NCBI RefSeq assembly: GCF_052060015.1
Contig: NZ_JBPODZ010000003.1
Location: 1 to 64,000, forward strand
DNA length: 64,000 nt
From: Arhodomonas sp052060015
Lineage (GTDB): Bacteria > Pseudomonadota > Gammaproteobacteria > Nitrococcales > Nitrococcaceae
Direction: 5' to 3'
Shown here: piece by piece, positions 8,990 to 16,317 of the stretch
How positions within the stretch are numbered: the first letter of the stretch is position 1
How the letters are laid out: the number at the start of each line of letters is the position of its first letter
Made by a program: the position numbers and the translations under genes
The notes under the pieces: model-generated
What the model was told of the DNA's origin: nothing
Database searches by the model: none
What the model saw: only the letters and a program-made list of their open reading frames with translations

Positions 8990-11530
8990 CTAGCGTTTTT
9001 TGACGCTGAGGTTGTTATGACTGATGCCGCCGGAGATGTTGACGGTGGCGTCCGCGGCGACGTTGATGTTCTTCCCGGAGACGGTTACGGTCTTATCCGA
9101 GCTCACCTTGATATCGCCGTCCTTACTGATGGTGATCTTCGCGCTGCCCGCCTTGATCTCGGCACCGTCCTCTTTTAACTGGACCTGCGCGTCAGGCGAG
9201 CTGTGTTGTTTAATGCCGTTCTGGCGCGAATCCGCCTGCTTCTCCATGGCACTGGCGCGTGCTGCGCCAAGCCCCATCTGCCCGAAGCCGCTAACAAGCC
9301 CGGAGAGGACACCTTCATAGTTTGCTGACAGCTTGTCCATGGGGTCCTTTTGCGCCGGCGCTTCGTCCAACTCCGGTTTCTCAACCGGGCTTGGCGTTTG
9401 AGCATACTGACTCCCTAAGGCAACGAGGCTAGAAATCAGACTTGTCGCGGGCGCAAGGAGGGGGCCCTTGCCTAGGTCCGAGACCTCGGAGCGGCCGAGC
9501 CCGGAAGCCGAGTAGCTGAGTGTTAGGGCGTTACCTTTTCCGTTGATGAGGGCCTCATCGTCGCCGCCGCCGAGGATCCAGACATTCTGGCCGCCTTCAA
9601 CAGTGGCGTCTTTCTTCGCGGAAACCGTGTTGTTCGCGTCTGTTTTGGCGTACTGCGATTCGCTCGAATAGGAGAACTTCTGTCCGTAGTTCGCTTCAAA
9701 AGCATGGTTTACCGCCACGCTCGTCTTGCTTCCGAGGTAAGCGCCGAAGTTATCACCAACCGTCAGGCTCAACTTGGATCCGGCATAACCACTGGTCTCA
9801 TGGCCTACCTGGGCCTTCGCAGTAGTGCCTGCCTTGAAGTCATACCAGTTCTTGTTGGTCAGCATGTGGATGCTTTCCCGCATGATCATGCCCGAGCCGC
9901 TCGGCGACCACAGGGAGAGCATCTCGCCGACCGAGTCGAGCAATACATGGTTGCCGAACTTGTCGGTGATCTCGGTGTGCTCTTTGCCAGGTGTGCCGTC
10001 CATCTCCAGCATGTTTCCGCAATCCTGCTTGATTCGGATGAACTGCTTACCGGCATCGCCTTCCCAGATCATGTGGTTGTTGCCGTAGTCCCTAAGGACG
10101 CTCTTGGTGCGATGCGTGGGCAGCTCCAGCGGCGGCATGTTGTCGGCATTGTAGATCCGACCAGTGATCAGCGGGCGATCCGGGTCGCCCTCGAGGAAAC
10201 TGACCACCACCTCGTGCCCGATATGGGGCATGAACATGCCGCCCCAGTTTTTGCCCGCCCAGTTCTGCGACACACGCACCCAGCAAGAGCTGTTCTCGTC
10301 GCTTTTGCCCTCGCGGTCCCAATGAAACTGGACTTTCACCCGGCCGTACTTATCCGTCCAAATGTCCTGCCCTGACTTGCCTACCACCACTGCCGTTTGC
10401 GGCCCGTAGACCCGCGGCTTGGGCGTGAGCCGGGGCGGGCGATAGGGCGTACGGGCATCCATGGCAGTCAAGCTGCAGCGGTAGAATTCGTCGCTTCCGA
10501 TGTCACCGCCAGTGTCCATTGGGTCGGACTCCGCATGATGGCTGACACTGGTGATGAGGTATTCCAGGTTTTGGTCGTCACGGGGGTGGTTGGTCAGCGT
10601 GGTCAGCCCGCCGGCAAACAGCCCCCGCGGATTGCCTTCGCCGTAGGCGATCTGGTGGTCGGCCTGCTGCTCCTCGATACGGATCTGACTGTAACGGTCC
10701 CCATGATCAACCTCGGTGTAACCACCCGGGTAGTCGTAGACCTCATACTCCGCATAGGCATGTTCGCGTGCCATGTTGGCGACCGTTCGGAGGTTTTTCT
10801 TGGGGGCCTTGAAATCGTAGGCGTTCAGCGCGTAGGCGCCAGGCTCCACGTGCTGTCGCAGCTGCCAGTCCCAAAGGTATTCCGCTTCCCGCAAGGCGCG
10901 TTGCTCGTCCGGCGGGTAGTAGGGGGTCTCCTCATAACCGGCGCACGGGGCGTGAGCATCGTAGCCATCCGCCAGTACCAGGACATGGTGACTCTTGTCG
11001 TGGCGGAAGAAGAAATAGATCCCCTCGTGCTCCATCAGCCGCGAGACGAAGGCCAAGTCGCTTTCGCGATATTGGACGATGTACTCGAAGGTTTCGTAGT
11101 GGCCTGTCAGCGACTCCTCGAAGTCGGTGAAACCGTGCTCGCGAAAGACCGCTTTGACGATGTCGGGTACGGACTGATCCTGAAAGATGCGACAGTCGGC
11201 CGTGCGGCTGAGAAACCATAACCAGGGCACCACTACCGCTCGGTAGCGGGCGAATTGTCCGTCATAGCCGTATTGCCCGAATTGACGGACGAATCCGTTG
11301 AAATGGCGCTCGCCATCCGCGAGATCGATGGTGATGGTGACATTCTGGCCTAAGAGGTCATTGGGGGTGATAAGTCCATCGTCGCTTAGTAACTCCAATT
11401 CTAGGCGGAAAGGCTGGCTCAGGTGCTCCTCGCCATCCAGGCGGCGCACCAAAAGCGCGTTCTCCCCGAGGGGGGTGTCCAGCCGCAGGTGACGCTTCGA
11501 CTGCATGAGGGTCCTTGTGGGTGTCGCCAT
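8990..11530 (-). CDS. vgrG: T6SS spike protein VgrG
   Basis: The protein has 846 residues. The N-terminal gp27-like part starts LRLDTPLGENALLVRRLDGE and includes FLSRTADCRIFQDQSVPDIV, MEHEGIYFFFRH and RESDLAFVSRL. The gp5-like OB fold has DKYGRVKVQFHWDREG and GHEVVVSFLEGDPDRPLITG. The DUF2345-like C-terminus ends in regular beta-helix strands (AKITISKDGDIKVSSD, KNINVAADATVNISGG). There is no catalytic extension beyond the helix, so this is probably a structural, cargo-binding VgrG. ATG at 11530 is preferred because GGAGAGG lies 6 bases upstream; a GTG at 11545 is in frame. It is the first gene of the minus-strand module and diverges from tssA. Confidence 0.95.
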   Translation of the reverse strand: MATPTRTLMQSKRHLRLDTPLGENALLVRRLDGEEHLSQPFRLELELLSDDGLITPNDLLGQNVTITIDLADGERHFNGFVRQFGQYGYDGQFARYRAVVVPWLWFLSRTADCRIFQDQSVPDIVKAVFREHGFTDFEESLTGHYETFEYIVQYRESDLAFVSRLMEHEGIYFFFRHDKSHHVLVLADGYDAHAPCAGYEETPYYPPDEQRALREAEYLWDWQLRQHVEPGAYALNAYDFKAPKKNLRTVANMAREHAYAEYEVYDYPGGYTEVDHGDRYSQIRIEEQQADHQIAYGEGNPRGLFAGGLTTLTNHPRDDQNLEYLITSVSHHAESDPMDTGGDIGSDEFYRCSLTAMDARTPYRPPRLTPKPRVYGPQTAVVVGKSGQDIWTDKYGRVKVQFHWDREGKSDENSSCWVRVSQNWAGKNWGGMFMPHIGHEVVVSFLEGDPDRPLITGRIYNADNMPPLELPTHRTKSVLRDYGNNHMIWEGDAGKQFIRIKQDCGNMLEMDGTPGKEHTEITDKFGNHVLLDSVGEMLSLWSPSGSGMIMRESIHMLTNKNWYDFKAGTTAKAQVGHETSGYAGSKLSLTVGDNFGAYLGSKTSVAVNHAFEANYGQKFSYSSESQYAKTDANNTVSAKKDATVEGGQNVWILGGGDDEALINGKGNALTLSYSASGLGRSEVSDLGKGPLLAPATSLISSLVALGSQYAQTPSPVEKPELDEAPAQKDPMDKLSANYEGVLSGLVSGFGQMGLGAARASAMEKQADSRQNGIKQHSSPDAQVQLKEDGAEIKAGSAKITISKDGDIKVSSDKTVTVSGKNINVAADATVNISGGISHNNLSVKKR

Positions 11531-11787
11531 GGCCAACCTCTCCACCTAGCGCCGTCTGTCTCGCGGGCGCAATTAACGGTCACTCCAGATAGGCCGAACC
11601 GATTCCAGGGTCTCGCGGGCGCCATTGCGACTGCATGCTTGCCGCCGCCTCTCCCGTCGGTACGACCGGCAAATCCTGGCGTCCTGACATGGAACCGGCC
11701 ACTACTCGGCCTTTCGCCTCATGTCGTCTACACTTTTTAGTGTAGTAGCTGATTCGCTCTGACGACCGTGTTGCGGGGGCGAGTGAA
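11531..11787. promoter_or_regulatory. divergent control region between vgrG and tssA
   Basis: This 257-bp region has no supportable gene and separates the two divergent T6SS transcription units. The minus-strand ribosome site of vgrG lies at its left end. An 18-bp dyad lies 42 bp before the tssA ATG and is listed separately. No convincing sigma-70 -35/-10 pair could be picked by eye. Confidence 0.6.
11728..11745. promoter_or_regulatory. dyad operator CTACAC-N6-GTGTAG before tssA
   Basis: This is a perfect 6-bp inverted repeat around TTTTTA. The TACA/TGTA core resembles operators of BlaI/MecI/CopY-type winged-helix repressors, but no such regulator is in the window. The same motif, with the same 6-base spacer and the same preceding TCGT, occurs at 40507-40524 before two small secreted-protein genes. 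A shared regulator is inferred. Confidence 0.5.
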
Positions 11788-12792
11788 ATGCAGTTCGATG
11801 GTTATCTCGGGCCGTTGGAGTCGCAGCCGCCAGCCGGTGTGGACTTGGACGAGTCCGGCGAGCTGCTGGGGTTGGATCAAATGGCCCGCTGGGCCGATCC
11901 GGAGGCCGAACCCGATTGGCCGGCGCTGCGCGACGCGGCGGCGGACGCCTTGGGGCGCAGCCGTGACTTGCGGGTAACGGTCTATCTGGCCGCGGCGCTG
12001 CTCAACGCCGAGGGCATACGTGCCTTCTGTGGCGCGCTTGGTCTCCTGCGCAACTACCTGGAGACCCTCTGGGACGGTGTCTATCCTTTCCTCGACGGTG
12101 ATGACGCCATCGAGCGCTCCAGCGCTGTATTCAATCTGGTCAATTATCACCGAGTGATACGGCCGTTGCGCCGTGCGCCGCTGGTCGAGGACCGGGCGGC
12201 CGGGCGCTTCAGCCTCCAGGACATCGAGATCGCCCAGGGCAAGATCGAGCCGCCGGCGGACTACGAGGACGAGGCGCCACCGCAGGGCATGATCATAGGC
12301 GCCTTTCAGGCGATGGATGGCGAGGAGCTGGGGGCGCTGGACAGCGCGCTCGGGCAGGGTGTCGAGGACTTGCAGGAGATCGAGGCCGCGTTCCAGGCCC
12401 ATAGCGGGCCAAGCACGGTGCCGGATATGTCGCGCCTGCGCGACACCCTCTCTGAGATGCGGACCTTCACTTCGGCTCGGCTCGCGGAACGCACAGGCTC
12501 TTCCGTGCCGGCTAGTGGCGACGACTCGGTATTGCAGCCCGTGGCGGCGGCCGAAGCCCAGGGTACGACGGGGGCCGCGCCAACGGCGGTACGTTCACGC
12601 CAGGAGGCGATCAGGGCCTTGGATGCGGTTATTCGGTACTTCAACAACCACGAACCCTCTAGTCCGGTGCCGCTGCTGCTTGAGCGCGCCAAGCGGCTGG
12701 TGGATCGGGATTTCATGGCCATACTCGAGGAGCTGGCGCCGGATGCGCTGACGCAGGTACGAACTATTAGCGGTAAAAGTGGGGAAGACTAG
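11788..12792 (+). CDS. tssA: T6SS baseplate/assembly protein TssA
   Basis: The protein has 334 residues. The N-terminal ImpA domain is visible as GYLGPLESQPPAGVDLDESG, RDLRVTVYLAAALLNAEG and LLRNYLETLWDGVYPFLDGDD. The C-terminal part ends with SRQEAIRALDAVIRYFNNHEPSSP and PLLLERAKRLVDRDFMAILEELAPD, the usual TssA signature. TssA primes baseplate and sheath-tube assembly in the cytoplasm. It is the first gene of the plus-strand T6SS operon, with tssB 56 bp downstream. Confidence 0.93.
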   Translation: MQFDGYLGPLESQPPAGVDLDESGELLGLDQMARWADPEAEPDWPALRDAAADALGRSRDLRVTVYLAAALLNAEGIRAFCGALGLLRNYLETLWDGVYPFLDGDDAIERSSAVFNLVNYHRVIRPLRRAPLVEDRAAGRFSLQDIEIAQGKIEPPADYEDEAPPQGMIIGAFQAMDGEELGALDSALGQGVEDLQEIEAAFQAHSGPSTVPDMSRLRDTLSEMRTFTSARLAERTGSSVPASGDDSVLQPVAAAEAQGTTGAAPTAVRSRQEAIRALDAVIRYFNNHEPSSPVPLLLERAKRLVDRDFMAILEELAPDALTQVRTISGKSGED

Positions 12793-12848
12793 GCCTGCAA
12801 CGCACGGCGTGACCGTGAGGTGTTGGGCCGTAACGGAGGTTCCACGAC

Positions 12849-13394
12849 ATGGCGAAGCCAAGCTCCCAAAAGTTCATCGGGCGCAATCGACCGCCACGGG
12901 TTCAGATCGAATACGACACCGAGGTGTACGGCTCGGAGAAAAAGGTCCAGTTACCTTTCGTAATGGGCGTGCTCTCGGATCTTGCAGGCGACAACCAGGA
13001 ATCCCAGCCGTCCATAGAGGACCGTAAGTTTCTGGAGATCGACGTCGACAACTTCGACAATCGCATGAAGGCGATGCAGCCGTCGGTGCACTACGCCGTG
13101 GACAACAAGCTCACCGGCGACGGCCGGATCGAGGTGGATCTCACATTCGAGAGCATGGAGGACTTCTCGCCGGCGAGGGTGGCGGAGCAGGTCGAGCCCC
13201 TCCGCAGGCTGCTTGAGGCGCGTCAGCAGCTCGCCAATCTGGTCACCTACATGGACGGTAAGGCCGGCGCCGAAGACCTTATTGCCAAAGTCCTCAATGA
13301 CCCGGCACTGCTCGAATCGCTGGCGTCCAGCCCACAAAGCGAGGCTGAGGAAGACAGCAGCAGTGGCGAGAGCGAAGCGAAGAGCGAGGAGTAA
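12849..13394 (+). CDS. tssB: T6SS contractile sheath small subunit TssB
   Basis: The protein has 181 residues, normal for the family. Motifs include QKFIGRNRPPRVQIEYDTEV, VQLPFVMGVLSDLAG, RKFLEIDVDNFDNRMKAMQP and FESMEDFSPARVAEQVEPLR. TssB pairs with TssC to form the contractile sheath around the Hcp tube. The C-terminal tail is acidic and Ser/Glu-rich. GGAGG precedes the ATG, and tssC follows after 3 bases. Confidence 0.97.
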   Translation: MAKPSSQKFIGRNRPPRVQIEYDTEVYGSEKKVQLPFVMGVLSDLAGDNQESQPSIEDRKFLEIDVDNFDNRMKAMQPSVHYAVDNKLTGDGRIEVDLTFESMEDFSPARVAEQVEPLRRLLEARQQLANLVTYMDGKAGAEDLIAKVLNDPALLESLASSPQSEAEEDSSSGESEAKSEE

Positions 13395-13397
13395 GCC

Positions 13398-14915
13398 GTG
13401 GCAGAGTCAGATCAGCAGACCGAGGCACAGCAGGGCAGCGAGGCGCAAGCAGCAGAAGGCGGGCAACTCAGTGCCAATGAGTTTACTGCGTTGCTGCAGA
13501 AGGAGTTTCGGCCCAAATCGGACCGGGCGCGCGAGGAGGTGGAGACCGCCGTCCAGACGCTCGCCGAGCAGGCTCTGCGCGAGACGACCGTTATCTCCGA
13601 CGATGTAATTAGCACCATCAACGCCATTATCGCGGAGATCGACCAGAAGCTGACCGATCAGGTCAACGAGGTCATCCATCACGAGAAGTTCCAGCAGCTT
13701 GAAGGCGCGTGGCGCGGCTTGAGTTACTTGGTGAACAACACCGAAACCGATGAGATGCTCAAGATCCGATTCATGAACGCCTCCAAGAAGGAGCTTCATA
13801 AGAACCTGCGCAAATACAAGGGCACCGCGTGGGACCAGAGTCCCCTATTCAAACGGCTCTACGAGGACGATTATGGGCAGCTCGGCGGCGAGCCCTATGG
13901 TTGCCTGGTAGGCGATTACTACTTCGATCATGGGCCGCAGGACGTGGAGCTCCTCTCCGGCATGGCGCAGATCGCTTCGGCGGCCCACGCGCCGTTCATT
14001 ACCGGAGCTGCCCCATCGCTGATGCAGATGGAATCCTGGCAGGAGCTGGCTAATCCGCGCGATCTCTCCAAGATCTTCTCCACGCCGGAGTACGCTGCGT
14101 GGCGCTCGCTGCGCGAGTCCGAGGACTCGAAATACGTAGGTCTGGCCATGCCGCGGTTTCTGGCACGCCTGCCGTACGGTTCCAAGACCGATCCGGTGGA
14201 GGAATTCGACTTCGAGGAGGAGGTCTCCGGCTCCGATCATCACCGCTATACCTGGGCGAATTCCGCCTACGCCATGGCGGTGAACATCAACCAGTCCTTC
14301 AAGTTCTACGGCTGGTGCTCGCGTATCCGGGGCGTGGAGTCCGGGGGCGCGGTGGAATCCCTGCCGGTGCATACCTTCCCGAGCGACGACGGCGGTGTGG
14401 ACATGAAATGCCCCACCGAGATCGCCATTAGCGACCGGCGCGAGGCAGAGCTGGCCAAGAGCGGGTTGATGCCGTTGATCCACCGCAAGAACACTGATAT
14501 TGCGGCGTTCATCGGGGCGCAGTCGTTGCATAAGCCGGCTGAGTACGAGGATCCGGATGCTACTGCCAATGCGCAGCTGGGTGCGCGGCTGCCTTACCTA
14601 TTTGCCACCAGCCGTTTTGCGCATTACCTCAAGTGCATCGTGCGCGACAAGGTGGGCTCGTTCCAGGAACGCGAGGATATGCAGAGGTTCCTGCAGAACT
14701 GGATCATGCAATACGTAACCGGTGATCCGGCCAACGCCAGCGAGGAAACCAAGGCGCGCAAGCCCCTCGCGGAGGCTGAGGTGCGCGTTGAGGCGGATGA
14801 GGCCAATCCGGGCTACTACCGCTCGTATTTCTACCTGCGGCCTCACTACCAGCTCGAGGGGTTGACCGTGTCGCTGCGGTTGGTCTCGAAGCTGCCCTCG
14901 GCTAAGGGTCAATGA
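13398..14915 (+). CDS. tssC: T6SS contractile sheath large subunit TssC
   Basis: The protein has 505 residues and starts at GTG with GAGGAG upstream. Conserved TssC segments include LEGAWRGLSYLVNNTETDE, LGGEPYGCLVGDYYFDHGPQ, AHAPFITGAAPSLMQMESW, GLAMPRFLARLPYG and SRFAHYLKCIVRDKVGSF, ending in RPHYQLEGLTVSLRLVSKLP. It is the main structural and ClpV-interacting sheath component. Its start lies 3 bases after tssB, so the pair is coupled. Confidence 0.97.
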   Translation: MAESDQQTEAQQGSEAQAAEGGQLSANEFTALLQKEFRPKSDRAREEVETAVQTLAEQALRETTVISDDVISTINAIIAEIDQKLTDQVNEVIHHEKFQQLEGAWRGLSYLVNNTETDEMLKIRFMNASKKELHKNLRKYKGTAWDQSPLFKRLYEDDYGQLGGEPYGCLVGDYYFDHGPQDVELLSGMAQIASAAHAPFITGAAPSLMQMESWQELANPRDLSKIFSTPEYAAWRSLRESEDSKYVGLAMPRFLARLPYGSKTDPVEEFDFEEEVSGSDHHRYTWANSAYAMAVNINQSFKFYGWCSRIRGVESGGAVESLPVHTFPSDDGGVDMKCPTEIAISDRREAELAKSGLMPLIHRKNTDIAAFIGAQSLHKPAEYEDPDATANAQLGARLPYLFATSRFAHYLKCIVRDKVGSFQEREDMQRFLQNWIMQYVTGDPANASEETKARKPLAEAEVRVEADEANPGYYRSYFYLRPHYQLEGLTVSLRLVSKLPSAKGQ

Positions 14916-14998
14916 AACGTAGGTCTCCGAAACGTGTGTCGGGTCAGGGGACAGGGCGTTGCCCGCGGGGTGCCGTAGCCTAGTGGAGGAGAAGAGCG

Positions 14999-15478
14999 AT
15001 GTTCGATTGTTTTCTGGAGATCGACGGCGTCCAAGGCGAGTCCCGGGATGCCCAACATGCGGATGCCATCGAGGTGCTCGCCTGGTCATGGGGTGCCAGT
15101 CAGCCCGGCACCATGCAGACCGGTGGTGGGGGTGGTGCTGGTCGGGCGAGCTTTCAGGATATCTCGGTGACCAAGTACATCGACAAATCCTCGCCCAACC
15201 TCATGAAGCAGCTTGCCAAGGGTAAGCACTTCGATTCGGGTAAGCTGATCGTGCGTAAGGCGGGTGGTGAGCAACTCGAGTACCTGGTCGTGGAGATGAA
15301 GAAGATCCTCATCGCCAGTATCAACATCGGAGGCACTGGCGAGGAGGATCGGCTGACGGAAAATATCGGGCTGAATTTCGCGGAGTTCAAACTTAGCTAC
15401 ACGCCGCAGAAAGACGACGGCACCGGCGAGGCCGCGATCGACTTCGCTTGGAGCATCGAGGAGAACTCGGAGAAATAG
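14999..15478 (+). CDS. hcp: T6SS tube protein Hcp (TssD)
   Basis: The protein has 159 residues with DUF796 features: MFDCFLEIDGVQGESRDAQH, EVLAWSWGASQPG, VTKYIDKSSPNLMKQLAKGK, VVEMKKILIASINIGG and FAEFKLSYTPQ. A glycine-rich loop, TGGGGGAGRASF, follows the first strands. Hcp hexamers stack into the expelled tube and can carry small effectors. It is preceded by GGAGGAGAAG. It is flanked by an 83-bp gap upstream and a hairpin downstream, the usual way of giving hcp a different mRNA level from the rest of the operon. Confidence 0.96.
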   Translation: MFDCFLEIDGVQGESRDAQHADAIEVLAWSWGASQPGTMQTGGGGGAGRASFQDISVTKYIDKSSPNLMKQLAKGKHFDSGKLIVRKAGGEQLEYLVVEMKKILIASINIGGTGEEDRLTENIGLNFAEFKLSYTPQKDDGTGEAAIDFAWSIEENSEK

Positions 15479-15504
15479 CCGTGTAACGTTGGCAACGGAG
15501 GGTG

Positions 15505-15527
15505 CGCGGCGTAGCCCTAACGCCGCG
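15505..15527 (+). terminator. intra-operon hairpin between hcp and tssE
   Basis: An 8-bp perfect stem, CGCGGCGT/ACGCCGCG, closes a 7-base loop 27 bp after the hcp stop. No T-run follows, so it is more likely an mRNA-stabilising or attenuating hairpin than a full terminator. It could raise hcp transcript over tssE. Confidence 0.45.
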
Positions 15528-15546
15528 GTCCGGCAGGGTGGCAGCC

Positions 15547-16317
15547 ATGGCTGAACTGACGACCCAAGAGCGACTGCAGCCGTCGCTGATTGATCGCTTG
15601 ACGGATCGTGCGCCCCATAAAGAGCGGGTGACCTTGCGACTGCAAGAGCAGGCGCTGGCGGCGATCGGTATGCCGGCGCGGGAGTTGCGACGGCTGATCG
15701 AGGCCCAAGGCTTCAGTCGCCAGCGCGAGGCTGCCGAGGACGAAGGCCCCGTCGAGGTCTACGAGAGTACCCCCGACGGTCGCAGCCTGCGCCAGCTGTT
15801 GGATCATACTTTCCGATCCCAGCCGAATATGCCGGAGACCGCCGTCGGTGACCTGGTCGAGGTCACCGACCGTCGCCGGCTGCCAAACACCAGCGAGTCG
15901 CGGCGGGATCGGGTGATGTCCGGCAAGCAGCTCAAGGATTCGGTGATGCGCGATCTGGGCTGGCTGCTAAACACCGGCAATCTGCATTCGGTGCAATCGT
16001 TGGAAGCCTACCCCAAGGTCCGGGATTCCGTGGTCAACTACGGCATTCCGGAACTGGCCGGCGTGACCGCCTCGAGCGCGGATGCGGAGTCGGTGGCGGG
16101 GGCCATCGCCCGAGCGATTGAGACCTTCGAGCCACGCCTGCGTCACATTCGAGTGGTGCCCTCGGGGGCCGCGCGCGAAGGCGCGAGCAATACCCTGGCG
16201 TTTCTTATCGAGGCGGAGCTGTGGGGGCAACCGTCGTCCGAGCACCTGCTGCTGCATACCGAGTTGGACCTGGAATCGGCGGCGGCGAGGGTGCGAGAAG
16301 CTGAGGGAGGCGCCTAG
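15547..16317 (+). CDS. tssE: T6SS baseplate protein TssE, with inserted segment
   Basis: The protein has 256 residues, whereas typical TssE proteins are about 140-180. The gp25-like core is clear: ERLQPSLIDRLTDRAP at residues 8-23, SGKQLKDSVMRDLGWLLNT around 125-143, YPKVRDSVVNYGIPEL and a C-terminal FLIEAELWGQPSSEHLLLHTELD. Between the two N-terminal conserved blocks, residues about 30-115 are extra, with a Glu-rich stretch and a helix pair. The ATG at 15547 follows GGCAGGGTGGCAGCC; an in-frame upstream start at 15502 is less likely. The stop TAG shares its G with the GTG of tssF. Confidence 0.9.
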   Translation: MAELTTQERLQPSLIDRLTDRAPHKERVTLRLQEQALAAIGMPARELRRLIEAQGFSRQREAAEDEGPVEVYESTPDGRSLRQLLDHTFRSQPNMPETAVGDLVEVTDRRRLPNTSESRRDRVMSGKQLKDSVMRDLGWLLNTGNLHSVQSLEAYPKVRDSVVNYGIPELAGVTASSADAESVAGAIARAIETFEPRLRHIRVVPSGAAREGASNTLAFLIEAELWGQPSSEHLLLHTELDLESAAARVREAEGGA

